Below are positions 25,742-34,663 of a stretch of DNA of 45,304 bases, one piece after another. The notes beneath the pieces were generated by a model, which searched no databases, was not told the origin of the DNA, and worked only from the letters and a program-made list of their open reading frames with translations. Each line of letters opens with the position of its first letter. Position 1 is the stretch's first letter. Position numbers and translations under genes: made by a program. The stretch is from Caulobacter sp. GTDB lineage: Bacteria > Pseudomonadota > Alphaproteobacteria > Caulobacterales > Caulobacteraceae. Location: contig JAQGIP010000092.1 of assembly GCA_028291055.1 (NCBI GenBank), positions 1 to 45,304 on the forward strand, given 5' to 3'.

Positions 25742-27266
25742 GGATCGTATCGTCCTTCGCAACCCGCTTGGGGGTGCGCATGAGCAGGATCAGGGGGCAG
25801 CACAACAGGGTCATGATCAGCATCAGCTGGAAATCGTCGATATAGGCCAGCATCGACGCCTGGCGATTGACCATGGCGCCGAACGCCGCCAGCCCGGCGG
25901 GCATGTCCAGGCTGAACGGCCCCGTAAGATAGGCCTGGTAGATCGGATTGTCGGGCCGCGCATGGGCCGCCAGCGCCGTGCGGTGCGCCTCCAGCCCGCT
26001 GACCAGCCGCGCCTGCATCACCGAAATCCCCACCGACGAGCCGATGTTGCGGATCAGGGTGAACAGCCCCGCCCCCTCCGTGCGGTATTTCGGATTGATG
26101 GTCGAAAACGCGATGATGCTGAGCGGTACGAACACCAGACCCATGCTCACCCCCTGGAAGAAGCCCGAGAGGATCAGCAGGTGGGTGTCCATGTTCAGGC
26201 TGAAGTGGGTCATCAGCCACAGGCTGAAACCACTGGAGAACAGGCCCAGGGACAGGATCACCTTGACGTTGATGCGGGTGATCAGCTGGCCCACCGCGAA
26301 CATGGTGATGAAGGAGCCGATACCGCGCGGCATGCTGACCCAGCCGCTGAAGGCGACCGGATAGCCCATCAGATTCTGCATCATCGACGGCAGCAGGGCC
26401 AGGCTCGAAAACAGCAGCACGCCGGTGAAGAAGCCGAACAGGCAGGCAGTGGAGAAGTTGACGTCGGCCAGCAGCCCCTTGTTGACGAAGGGCCGCTTCG
26501 CCGTGGCGATCTGCACCACGAACACCCACAGCCCGATCACTCCGATGATCAGATAGGTCCAGATCTCCATCGACTTGAACCAGTCCTGTCCCGGCCCCCG
26601 GTCCAGCATCATCTGGATGCCGCCGATGCCGGCGATCAGGCTGGCGTAGCCCAGGAAGTCGAACTTGCGCTGTTCGGCGGCGCGCTTCTCCGACAGGAAC
26701 AGGAACAGACCGAAGGCGGTGAGCAGCCCCACGGGCAGGTTGATCAGGAACACCCAGCGCCAGGAGAGGTTTTCCGTCAGCCAGCCGCCCAGCACCGGCC
26801 CGATGATCGGCCCCACCACCGCGCCCGCGCTCCAGATGGCCATGGCCTGGCCGTGCTTTTCGGGCGGGTTGATATCCAACAGGATGGCTTGCGACAGGGG
26901 GATCAGGGCCGCGCCGAACAGGCCCTGCAGCAGCCGGAACGCCACGATCTCCACCAGGCTGGTGGCGATGCCGCACAGCACCGAGGCCACCGTGAAGCCC
27001 AGGATTGAGACCATGAACACCACCTTGCGGCCCAGCTTGTCGGCCAGGAATCCGGTCAGGGGCGTCATGATGGCGGCGGCCACGATGTAGGAGGTCAGCA
27101 CCCAGGTGATCTGGTCGGCCGAGGCCTGCACGCTGCCCTGGATGTGCGGCAGGGCGACGTTGGCGATGGTGCCGTCCAGGGCGGCCATGAAGGTGGCCAG
27201 CATCACCACGCTGGTGATCGCCAGCCGGTTGGCGTCGTCGCCCTTGCCGTTGCCGGAGAGCGTCAT
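25725..27266 (-). CDS. DHA2-family MFS drug efflux transporter (EmrB-like)
   Basis: A 513-residue inner-membrane antiporter with 14 transmembrane helices, the DHA2 (EmrB/QacA) size. It starts VVMLATFMAALDGTIANVAL (motif D1) and has GFLADKLGRKVVFM (motif A), RLLQGLFGAALIPLSQA and the antiporter motif C region GPIIGPVLGGWL. The Met at 27266 overlaps the stop of the adaptor gene (ATGA). With the HlyD-type adaptor upstream and the OprM-type channel downstream, it forms a complete tripartite pump, typically for hydrophobic uncouplers or antibiotics. The specific substrate is unknown. Confidence 0.95.
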   Translation of the reverse strand: MTLSGNGKGDDANRLAITSVVMLATFMAALDGTIANVALPHIQGSVQASADQITWVLTSYIVAAAIMTPLTGFLADKLGRKVVFMVSILGFTVASVLCGIATSLVEIVAFRLLQGLFGAALIPLSQAILLDINPPEKHGQAMAIWSAGAVVGPIIGPVLGGWLTENLSWRWVFLINLPVGLLTAFGLFLFLSEKRAAEQRKFDFLGYASLIAGIGGIQMMLDRGPGQDWFKSMEIWTYLIIGVIGLWVFVVQIATAKRPFVNKGLLADVNFSTACLFGFFTGVLLFSSLALLPSMMQNLMGYPVAFSGWVSMPRGIGSFITMFAVGQLITRINVKVILSLGLFSSGFSLWLMTHFSLNMDTHLLILSGFFQGVSMGLVFVPLSIIAFSTINPKYRTEGAGLFTLIRNIGSSVGISVMQARLVSGLEAHRTALAAHARPDNPIYQAYLTGPFSLDMPAGLAAFGAMVNRQASMLAYIDDFQLMLIMTLLCCPLILLMRTPKRVAKDDTIHAAVD

Positions 27267-28354
27267 CGCGCCTTGGCCGCTCCCCTGGCCGAAGTGATAT
27301 CCACCGTGACCTTGGCGCTCAAGCCCCCGCTCAAACCCGCCGGCGGGTTGTCGAGCACCAGCCGCACCGGCAGGCGCTGGGTCACCTTCACCCAATTGCC
27401 CGTGGAATTCTCCGGCGGCAGCAGGGCGAAATTGCTGCCCGTGCCGGGGCTGAAGCTGGCCACATGGGCGCTGAGGTCGTGGTCATAGGCGTCGATACGC
27501 ACGGTGGCCGGCTGGCCCACGCGCATGTGCTTGAGCTGGTCTTCCTTGAAGTTGGCCTCGATCCAGGGCTGGCCGGAGATCAGCCAGAACAGCTGCTGCG
27601 ACGCCGCCACCCGGCTGCCCACCTGCAGCTGCTCGACCTTGGTCACCACGCCGTCGGCCGGCGCCGTCACCGTCGTATAGGAGAGGTTCAGCCGCGCCCG
27701 CATCAGCGCCGCCTGGGCCTGCAGCACCTTGGGCTGGGCCTCGATCGACATCCCCTCGCGCCCGCCGATGTCGGCCAGGGCGGAGACGACCTGCTGGCGC
27801 ACCACCGCGATCTGGCTCTGGGCCTGGTCGGCGGCGTGGGCGGCCTCCGCGGCGGCCATCTGGGTCGCGACCCCGGCGGCGGCCAGGGCCTTTTGCCGCT
27901 CGGCCTCGCGCCGCGTATAGGCGGCGGTTTCCTCGGCGGCGGCGAGGTCGGCCAGCCGCTGGCCATAGACGGCTTGCGAGCCCTGCGCCTCATAGCGCGC
28001 CGACGCCACGGCCGCTTCCGCCTCCGACACGGCCACGCGGTAGTCGGCGTCGTCGAGCTTGAACAGCACCTGGCCCTTGCGGACCACCTGGTTCTCACGC
28101 ACGTCGATCTCGACCACACGGCCGGCGATGCTTGGGCTGATGGCCGTGCGCGCCGTCTGCACGAAGGCGTCGTCGGTGGCCTGGGTCTTGCCGCCGGTCA
28201 GCATGAAGAACAGCGCCACCGCCAGGATGACCACAGGCACGCCGATCATCAGCGGCCAGCGCAGCATCTGGCCGATGGACCGCCGGGTGTTGGTGTCCGT
28301 CTCCGCGTCGGCCACCGCCGCCTGACTATCCGCGTCGCTCAAGGGCTGCTCCAC
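27263..28354 (-). CDS. HlyD/EmrA-family periplasmic adaptor
   Basis: A 363-residue membrane-fusion protein. A cytosolic lead of about 33 residues is followed by one transmembrane helix (about 34-52), then the biotinyl-lipoyl-like half motif VVEIDVRENQVVRKGQVLFK. A long alpha-helical hairpin (about 110-200) follows, then LSYTTVTAPADGVVTKVEQL and the beta-barrel QPATVRIDAYD. It would bridge the EmrB-like pump and the outer-membrane channel. The start is a GTG at 28354 with a weak ribosome binding site. It is the first gene of the leftward efflux operon, divergent from a LysR regulator. Confidence 0.94.
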   Translation of the reverse strand: MEQPLSDADSQAAVADAETDTNTRRSIGQMLRWPLMIGVPVVILAVALFFMLTGGKTQATDDAFVQTARTAISPSIAGRVVEIDVRENQVVRKGQVLFKLDDADYRVAVSEAEAAVASARYEAQGSQAVYGQRLADLAAAEETAAYTRREAERQKALAAAGVATQMAAAEAAHAADQAQSQIAVVRQQVVSALADIGGREGMSIEAQPKVLQAQAALMRARLNLSYTTVTAPADGVVTKVEQLQVGSRVAASQQLFWLISGQPWIEANFKEDQLKHMRVGQPATVRIDAYDHDLSAHVASFSPGTGSNFALLPPENSTGNWVKVTQRLPVRLVLDNPPAGLSGGLSAKVTVDITSARGAAKAR

Positions 28355-28494
28355 GACTTTCGTTCGGCCGACGCGATCGTCGTCCGGAGATGGCAGATAG
28401 GGTCGGAATCAGGCGCCGCCGGGGAGGGGCGCGCCTTGACTGGCGAATAGGCCCGGCGCAGGCATGAGCCAAATGATATTTCTGCACGGGCGGC
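28355..28494. promoter_or_regulatory. divergent promoter region, LysR gene / efflux operon
   Basis: These 140 bases separate the starts of the efflux operon and the LysR gene, the usual place for a LysR operator controlling both. The only AT-rich palindrome is AAATGATATTT (28471-28481), 13 bases before the LysR start, which could be part of an autoregulatory site. I cannot identify -35/-10 pairs with confidence. Confidence 0.3.
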
Positions 28495-29457
28495 ATGCAC
28501 ATGGCGCATATCCCTAATCTCGATCTCAATCTCCTGCGCGTCTTCGCCGCCCTGCTGGAGGAAGGCAGCGCCACCCGGGCTGGGTCGCGCCTCGGGCTCA
28601 GCCAGTCCGCCGTCAGCCACGCGCTCGGCCGTCTGCGCCTGGCGCTGGGCGACGAGCTGTTCGTGCGCGGCCCCGCCGGCCTGCGCCCCACCCCGCGCGC
28701 CGCCGAGATGGGCGAGGCCATCCGCGCGGCCCTGACCCTTCTCGAAACCGCCGTCTCGGCCCCCAGTTTCGACTCCTCCACGGCCCAGCGGGTCTTCCAC
28801 CTGGCCACCAGCGCCTATGTGGGCTCGGTGCTGATCCCGGCCGTGGCCCAGCGTCTGCTCACCGAGGCGCCAGGCATTCGCCTGCGCGTGCGGCCCATCA
28901 GTCCGGCGGTCGCCGAAGAGCTGGACCGGGGCCGCCTCGACATGGCCATCGATAGCCTTGAGCAGGTGGCCGCGCGTTTCGTCTACCGGCCGCTGTTCAC
29001 CGACACAGGTGTCTGGGTGGTGCGCGCGCACCACCCTGCCGGCCCCCGGCTGACCCTCGAGACCCTGGCCACCCTGCCCCACCTGGCCGTCGCCAGCGGC
29101 GATCCCGACGAAGGCCGCCCGGGCGGCGCGGGCGCCAGCGGCCTGGGGCTGAAGCGCGCCACCGCCTGGAGCGAAACCTATGCGCTCGGCGACCGCTCGA
29201 TGCGCGACTTCGACGGCCCGGTCTCGGTGCCGGACTCCCACACCGCCCTGGCCATGATCAGCCAGACCGACATGGCCGCGCTGCTGCCGCGCCGCCTGGC
29301 CACCCTCTACCGGCAGAGGGGCCGGCTTATCCTCATCGAGCCGGACGGCCATCCCGAGCCCGCGGAATTCGGCGCGGCGGTGCGCCGCAGCGACGCCGAA
29401 AGCGGCCCGGTCGCCTGGCTTCTGACCCTGATCGCCGAGGTGGCGGCAGGGATCTAG
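28495..29457 (+). CDS. LysR-family transcriptional regulator
   Basis: A 320-residue LysR-type regulator. The N-terminal winged helix-turn-helix is LNLLRVFAALLEEGSATRAG followed by LGLSQSAVSHALGRLR (about residues 10-50), and LRPTPRA closes it. The rest is the periplasmic-binding-protein-like effector domain in two lobes. It is divergent from the efflux operon and probably controls it in response to a pump substrate. The start may be either of two in-frame ATGs at 28495 or 28501. Its stop shares a CTAG with the astB stop on the other strand. Confidence 0.94.
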   Translation: MHMAHIPNLDLNLLRVFAALLEEGSATRAGSRLGLSQSAVSHALGRLRLALGDELFVRGPAGLRPTPRAAEMGEAIRAALTLLETAVSAPSFDSSTAQRVFHLATSAYVGSVLIPAVAQRLLTEAPGIRLRVRPISPAVAEELDRGRLDMAIDSLEQVAARFVYRPLFTDTGVWVVRAHHPAGPRLTLETLATLPHLAVASGDPDEGRPGGAGASGLGLKRATAWSETYALGDRSMRDFDGPVSVPDSHTALAMISQTDMAALLPRRLATLYRQRGRLILIEPDGHPEPAEFGAAVRRSDAESGPVAWLLTLIAEVAAGI

Positions 29458-30788
29458 CGCTGGAAGGGATAGAAGCCCGACCCCAGGTCCAGGATGGCGG
29501 TCAGCTCGTCCAGCGCCGCGCGGCTCTCGCCCACCAGCGCCGGATCGGCCAGGTCGGCCGGGACCAGCCGGTCACGGTAGCGCCGGTCGGCCCAGTCGTT
29601 CAGCCGGGCGTGCAGCGTCGCATCGAACCGCTGGGCCGGATTGGCCGCCGCAAGTTCGTCGTCGGTCAGCACCACCCGCAGCCTCAGGCAGGCCGGCCCC
29701 CCGCCGTTGCGCATGGACTGGCGCACATCGACATACTCCACCCGCCCGATCGGCCCGTTGGACGAGGCCAACGCCTGCGCCGCCGCATGCGCCAACGGCG
29801 TCTCCTGCGTCTCGGCCGGCGCCAGCAGCACCAGCCGGTCCTCGCCGGGCACGGCCAGCAGCTGCGAATTGAACAGATAGCTCTTCACCGCGTCGGCCAG
29901 CGGCAGCTGCGCCTCCGACACCTCCACGAACAGCGGCTCAAACAGCCCCTCGGCCGTGCGGCGTATGTCGTCCTGCGCCTTCGCGGCGTCTTCGAAGGCG
30001 CTCTCGTGGAACAGCAGGCAGGTCCTGGTCCCCACGCAGACCACGTCGTTGTGGAAGGCGCCGCCATTGATCGCGGCCCTGCCCTGGCGTGGAAACACCG
30101 CCCGCGCCGTCCCATGCCGCCGGGCCACCGCCTCATAGGCTTCCAGGGTCTGGCGAGCGGGGAAGCGCCCATCCCAATGCTCCCAGGCGCCGCGTCCCCA
30201 GACGAACAGGTTGACCCCCGGCTCCCCGTGGTCGGCGCACAGCCGCACGTGGTTGGCCGCACCCTCGTCGGCGAAGTGGGGCCGTGCCGGCAGCGGATCG
30301 TGCACGCAAAACCGGTCAGGATCGGGAAACAGCCGCCTCAGGATGGTCGTGGTCTGGCCGGGCTCCAGGCTGCGATGCAGGTTGGTCAGCAGGTTGGCCG
30401 GGGTGAAATGCACCCTACCGTCGGCCGCATCCGCCGAGGGCGTCACCGTCGCCGCATTGGCCGCCCACATGGAAGACGCCGAATAGGCCGCGTTCACCAG
30501 CTCCGGCTCGGTGCGGTAGGCAGTCTCGATGATCCTGGCGTCCGAACCCGAAAACCCGATCGCGCTCAGGAACCGCAAATCCGGCCGCTCATGCGGCGGC
30601 AGCACGAACTGCGGAATGCCCAGGTCGGCCAGGCGGCGCATCTTGGCCAACCCCTCCTTCACCGCCCCACGCGGATGGGACGGATCGCCGGAATTCCTGG
30701 CGCTGGCCAGGTTGCCGGGGGCCAGGCCCGCATAGCTGTGGGTCGGCCCCACGAGGCCGTCGCAATTGGCCTCGATCGCCGAAGTCAC
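29454..30788 (-). CDS. astB: N-succinylarginine dihydrolase
   Basis: A 444-residue enzyme of the arginine succinyltransferase pathway, hydrolysing N2-succinylarginine to succinylornithine, 2 NH3 and CO2. The catalytic residues of the family are all visible: Glu175 (FADEGAANH), His246 (NGGAFHNDV) and Cys367 (NGGGPACLRLR). These lie within two residues of E. coli AstB Glu174, His248 and Cys365. The N-terminus EANCDGLVGPTHSYAGLAPG is diagnostic. The start is the GTG at 30788, overlapping the astD stop by 4 bases. It is the last gene of the leftward ast operon. Confidence 0.97.
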   Translation of the reverse strand: MTSAIEANCDGLVGPTHSYAGLAPGNLASARNSGDPSHPRGAVKEGLAKMRRLADLGIPQFVLPPHERPDLRFLSAIGFSGSDARIIETAYRTEPELVNAAYSASSMWAANAATVTPSADAADGRVHFTPANLLTNLHRSLEPGQTTTILRRLFPDPDRFCVHDPLPARPHFADEGAANHVRLCADHGEPGVNLFVWGRGAWEHWDGRFPARQTLEAYEAVARRHGTARAVFPRQGRAAINGGAFHNDVVCVGTRTCLLFHESAFEDAAKAQDDIRRTAEGLFEPLFVEVSEAQLPLADAVKSYLFNSQLLAVPGEDRLVLLAPAETQETPLAHAAAQALASSNGPIGRVEYVDVRQSMRNGGGPACLRLRVVLTDDELAAANPAQRFDATLHARLNDWADRRYRDRLVPADLADPALVGESRAALDELTAILDLGSGFYPFQR

Positions 30789-32239
30789 GGCCGCAAACCC
30801 TTGATCTCGCTCAGGGTATCGCTCACCGCCGAAGCCTCGAAACTGGCCACCGGATAGGCGCAATAGTCCGCCGCATAGTAGGCGCTGGGCTTGTGGTTTC
30901 CCGACGCGCCCAAACCCCCGAACGGCATGGCCGCCGCCGCCCCCGTGGTCGGGCGGTTCCAGTTGACCACGCCCGCGCGGATACGATGCCGGAACCGCGC
31001 CCAAAGCGCCTCGTCATCGCAGATCAGCCCCGCCGACAGCCCATAGCGGGTCGCGTTGGCGAACCGGATCGCCTCCTCGAAGTCGCCCGCCCGTCGCACC
31101 GTCAACACCGGCGCGAAGATCTCCTCGTCCGGCGTCGTCTCGCCCGTCACATCGATCAGCCCCGGCGTGATGAAGGCACCCGACAGCCCGGCCACCGCGC
31201 GCGCCTCACGCACCACCCGCCCCGGCAACCGCCCGGCCGCCTCGCGCGCCGCGATCGCCGCCCGGTCCGAGATCAACGGCCCCATGAAGGGCTCGACCGA
31301 CCCGTTCCACGGGCCCGCCACCAGCCGGTCCGACAGCGCCGCCACCGCCGCGATGATCGCATCGCCTGCCGCGCCCTGCGGCACGATCAAACGCCGCGCG
31401 CACGAACACCGCTGGCCCGTGGTCACATAGGCCGACTGCACCACCAGGGCCGCCACGGCCTCCGGATCCGCGCCCTCCCAGGCGATCAACGGATTGTTGC
31501 CGCCCAGTTCCAGCGCCAGGATCACGTCCGGCCGGTCGGCGAAATGCCGCCGGAAATGCGCGCCCGCCGCGCCGGAGCCGGTGAACAGCAGCCCGTCGAT
31601 ATGCTGCTCGAGCAGCGCCTGGCCCACCTCACGCCCGCCCTGCAGCAGGTTGATCACCCCCGGCGGCAGGTCGGCGGCGGCCAGGGCCTCGACCAGCAGT
31701 TCGCCCGCCATCGGCGTCTCTTCCGAGGGCTTGAAGACCACGGTGTCGCCAGCCAGCAGCGCCGGCACGATATGGCCATTGGGCAGGTGGCCCGGGAAGT
31801 TGAACGGTCCCAGCACCGCCATCACGCCATGCGGCCGGTGACGCAGCACCGCGCGCCCGAAGGCCGCCGCATTCTCGCGCTCGCCGGTGCGCTCGTCATA
31901 GGCCGCGATGGACACCTCCACCTTGCCGCTCATCGAGGCCAACTCGGCCTTGGTTTCCCACAGCGCCTTGCCCGTTTCGCGGCTCAGCGCCTCGGCAAAC
32001 GCGGGCGCCCGCGCATCGAGCGCGGCCTTGTAGCGCCGCAACGCCGCGACCCGTTCCTCGCGCGGCAGGTCGGCCCAGGGCTCGAAGGCCTCACGCGCCG
32101 CATGCACCGCCGCGGCGACATCCGCGCCGGAGGCGGCGGCAGCCTCCCAAACCGTCTCGCCCGTGGCCGGATCGATCGAGCCGAAACCCGCGCCGCCGCC
32201 CTCGCGCCAATGACCGCCGATGAACAGACCCCGGCTCAT
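30785..32239 (-). CDS. astD: succinylglutamate-semialdehyde dehydrogenase
   Basis: A 484-residue NAD-dependent aldehyde dehydrogenase, step four of the AST pathway (succinylglutamate semialdehyde to succinylglutamate). The cofactor region is FNFPGHLPNGHIVPALLAGD, then FKPSEETP. The general base is Glu244 (LALELGGNNP) and the nucleophile Cys278 (TTGQRCSCARR). A late FGGLGASGNHKPSA completes the AstD type. It overlaps astA by 4 bases upstream and astB by 4 bases downstream, indicating a tightly coupled operon. Confidence 0.97.
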   Translation of the reverse strand: MSRGLFIGGHWREGGGAGFGSIDPATGETVWEAAAASGADVAAAVHAAREAFEPWADLPREERVAALRRYKAALDARAPAFAEALSRETGKALWETKAELASMSGKVEVSIAAYDERTGERENAAAFGRAVLRHRPHGVMAVLGPFNFPGHLPNGHIVPALLAGDTVVFKPSEETPMAGELLVEALAAADLPPGVINLLQGGREVGQALLEQHIDGLLFTGSGAAGAHFRRHFADRPDVILALELGGNNPLIAWEGADPEAVAALVVQSAYVTTGQRCSCARRLIVPQGAAGDAIIAAVAALSDRLVAGPWNGSVEPFMGPLISDRAAIAAREAAGRLPGRVVREARAVAGLSGAFITPGLIDVTGETTPDEEIFAPVLTVRRAGDFEEAIRFANATRYGLSAGLICDDEALWARFRHRIRAGVVNWNRPTTGAAAAMPFGGLGASGNHKPSAYYAADYCAYPVASFEASAVSDTLSEIKGLRP

Positions 32240-33240
32240 GCCTTCACCCGCACGACTTCACCCTCGCCGACCTGCAGCACCTGCGCCGCCGCCTTGGAAA
32301 TCACCGCCGCCTCGCCGTCGATCAGCACCGGCGCGCGCACCGAACGGAACCGAGCGATCTCCCCGGAAGAGACCAGCGCCTCCTCCCCAAACGTATCCTC
32401 GCCCAGCCGCACGGTCAGGCGCCTAGCCTCCTTCACCGTGCGGATGTCGTCACGCGGACAGGTCATGGTCGGCCCGGCGTCAAACAGATCCACCAGCCCC
32501 GAATAGCGGAACCCCTCGCGCTCCAGCATGGCGCGCGCCGCCTCCCCGTCGCGGTGCACGCGTCCGATGGTTTCCCGTGCGGAGGCGGGCAGGAGGTCGG
32601 CATAGATCGGATGGCGCGGCGCCAGATCCAGAATGAACTGGCCGTTGGTGGAGGCGCTCATCAGGTCCGCCTCGTCGAAGGGCAGCCGGAAGAACCGCTC
32701 GGCCACGTGATCCCAGAACGGACAGCTGCCGTCCTCATCGAACCAGCCACGCAGCTCCGCCAGCACCATCTCGGCGAACCGCTCCGGCTCCAGCCCGATC
32801 AGCATGTAGCGCGACTGGGCCAGCAGCCGCCCGGCCCCGCCCTTGCGCTTCTCCGGCCGCAGGAACAGCGAGCCCACCTCCGACCACCCGGCGCACTCAT
32901 TGACCAGCACCAGCGCCTGGTGATCGAACCGTTTTCCAAGCGTGGGGGACGACTGCGCCAGGGTCACCACCCGAAGCGAAAAGTGCGGCCGCTTCAGGCC
33001 CACCCCGGCCTTCACGCCCGCGACGCCCTCGACGGCGCCCGTCTCGGCGTCCTCGAGCATCAGGGTGTACCAACTTTCGGGCGCCGCCACCTCGGCCCCG
33101 AAACTGGCCTTCGACAGCTCCAGCCGCTCGCGCAGCGTCGGCTCGTCCTCGGGCAGGCTGGTGAAGCCCCGGCCCGACAGCACGGCCAGTTCCATGAGCG
33201 CATCGAAATCCGACGGCCCGGCGGGACGAACGACCAGCAT
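32236..33240 (-). CDS. astA: arginine N-succinyltransferase
   Basis: A 334-residue enzyme committing arginine to the AST pathway by succinyl transfer from succinyl-CoA. The start LVVRPAGPSDFDALMELAVL is typical of this GNAT-like family, followed by SGRGFTSLPEDE, VNECAGWSEVGSLFLRPEKR and GRLLAQSRYML. A conserved EGFRYSGLVDLFDAGPTMTC lies near the C-terminus. Its ATG overlaps the M20 hydrolase stop by one base (TGATG). Only one astA-type subunit gene is present, not the AruF/AruG pair of Pseudomonas. Confidence 0.96.
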   Translation of the reverse strand: MLVVRPAGPSDFDALMELAVLSGRGFTSLPEDEPTLRERLELSKASFGAEVAAPESWYTLMLEDAETGAVEGVAGVKAGVGLKRPHFSLRVVTLAQSSPTLGKRFDHQALVLVNECAGWSEVGSLFLRPEKRKGGAGRLLAQSRYMLIGLEPERFAEMVLAELRGWFDEDGSCPFWDHVAERFFRLPFDEADLMSASTNGQFILDLAPRHPIYADLLPASARETIGRVHRDGEAARAMLEREGFRYSGLVDLFDAGPTMTCPRDDIRTVKEARRLTVRLGEDTFGEEALVSSGEIARFRSVRAPVLIDGEAAVISKAAAQVLQVGEGEVVRVKA

Positions 33241-34487
33241 CAGGCCTCCTGCATCGCGGCGCGCAGCCCACGCGCATCCAGGGTTCCGTCCGCCAGCTTC
33301 ATCAGCAGCAACGCCGACAACTGGGCGCGCTCCACGAAGCTTTCCGGCCAGGCGAACTCGTTCTCGCTATGGATGTCGCCCCCGCGCACGCCCAGCGTAT
33401 CCACATTGGGCAGCCCCGCCGCGAACAGGTTGTTGCCCTCGCAGACCCCGCCCGACGGCACCCACTTGATCGTCTGACCAAGCAAGGCCCCCACCGCCTT
33501 AACGCCCTCGAACAGCTGGCTCTGCGCCTTGTTGAACGGCTTGGCCGGCCGCGTGAACCGCCCGTGCAGGTTGGCCGTCAGCCCCTCGCCGTTGCCCACC
33601 TTGATGCAGTCGTCCAGCGCATGCTCCAGCCACTTGCCCGCCGCCTCGTCCGGAAAGCGCACGTTGAAGCGCACGATGGCGATGTCGGGCACCATGTTCA
33701 GCGGGCTGCCGCCGTCGATCTTGGCGACGTTGACCGTCACCCCGTCGCGCCGCCCGTTCAGCCCATCCAGCGCGCCGGCGATCCGCGCCGCCGCCGTGAT
33801 CGCATTGCGCCCCGAGCTGAAGTCGCGCCCCGCATGGGCCGCCTTGCCGTGCACGACGATGTGGAAATTCCCCGACCCCTTGCGCGCCCCGGCCAGCGAC
33901 CCATCCGACATCGCCGGCTCATAGGTCATCCCCACATGCCCAAGCGCGCCGAACTCGGCCAGCACCGGCCCGCTGGCGATCGACCCGATCTCCTCGTCCG
34001 GCGACAGCAGCACGCGGTAACCCACGTTCTTGGCGTCCGCATGCCCCTCGAAGGCCTGCAACGCCGCCAGCATCACGGAAATCCCCCCCTTCATGTCGGC
34101 GATCCCGGGCCCGTTCATCGCCCCGTCCGGCCGCGTGGTCACCCTCTGGAACGGGCTCTCCGCCCCATAGACCGTGTCGTAATGCCCGGTCAGCACCACC
34201 TGCACCGGCGCCTGCGGCCGCACCATCACCGCGATGGCCGCCGGGTGGCGCTGCTCGCGCTCGCGCCCGTCGACCGCGATCTCGACCGAACTGGCCAGCG
34301 GCACCTCCGCCGGCGCGGCGGGCAGCACGCAAAAGGCGTCGGCCAGCAGCCCGCGCTGCGCCTCCAGCCCCGCCAGGTTGCGGCTGCCGGAATTGACGTG
34401 GCTCCAGTCCACCGCGCGCTGGACGATCAGCCCGCCGTCGGCGGCGATGCGGTCGAGGACGGGACGGTCTTGCGGGGTGATCTGCAT
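33240..34487 (-). CDS. M20-family metallohydrolase in the ast operon
   Basis: A 415-residue zinc-dependent amidohydrolase of the M20 (ArgE/CPG2-like) family. Metal ligands are His102 (LTGHYDTVYG, with Asp104), Asp131 (GIADMKGG), Glu166 with the catalytic base Glu165 (SPDEEIGS), Glu190 (TYEPAM) and a late His in GDIHSENEF. The dimerisation domain starts near GNFHIVVHGKAAHAGRDF. It is the first gene of the operon, directly before astA. No astE is present. CPG2-type enzymes cleave glutamate from N-acyl-glutamates, so this is a plausible succinylglutamate desuccinylase; that function is inference. Confidence 0.9.
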   Translation of the reverse strand: MQITPQDRPVLDRIAADGGLIVQRAVDWSHVNSGSRNLAGLEAQRGLLADAFCVLPAAPAEVPLASSVEIAVDGREREQRHPAAIAVMVRPQAPVQVVLTGHYDTVYGAESPFQRVTTRPDGAMNGPGIADMKGGISVMLAALQAFEGHADAKNVGYRVLLSPDEEIGSIASGPVLAEFGALGHVGMTYEPAMSDGSLAGARKGSGNFHIVVHGKAAHAGRDFSSGRNAITAAARIAGALDGLNGRRDGVTVNVAKIDGGSPLNMVPDIAIVRFNVRFPDEAAGKWLEHALDDCIKVGNGEGLTANLHGRFTRPAKPFNKAQSQLFEGVKAVGALLGQTIKWVPSGGVCEGNNLFAAGLPNVDTLGVRGGDIHSENEFAWPESFVERAQLSALLLMKLADGTLDARGLRAAMQEA

Positions 34488-34663
34488 GGGACTCGGGGCT
34501 GAATGAGGCGCGCAGGCTATCCGAGCGCCCGCGCAAAGTCGTTGTGCGAACGGCGCTATTCGTCGGCCCCCACGGCAATCCAAAGCCCCAACCCGCGCCC
34601 TTTGAGCATGCCTTCGCCCTGGCCCGCATTGCCATGGCCACGAACCACGATAGAAGCCGCGCC

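Noticed and set aside
25740..27008. Long plus-strand open frame antisense to the MFS gene
   Set aside because: It is rich in Gln, His, Arg and Asp with no domain. The opposite strand encodes a well-conserved 14-helix transporter, and such frames are expected in high-GC DNA.
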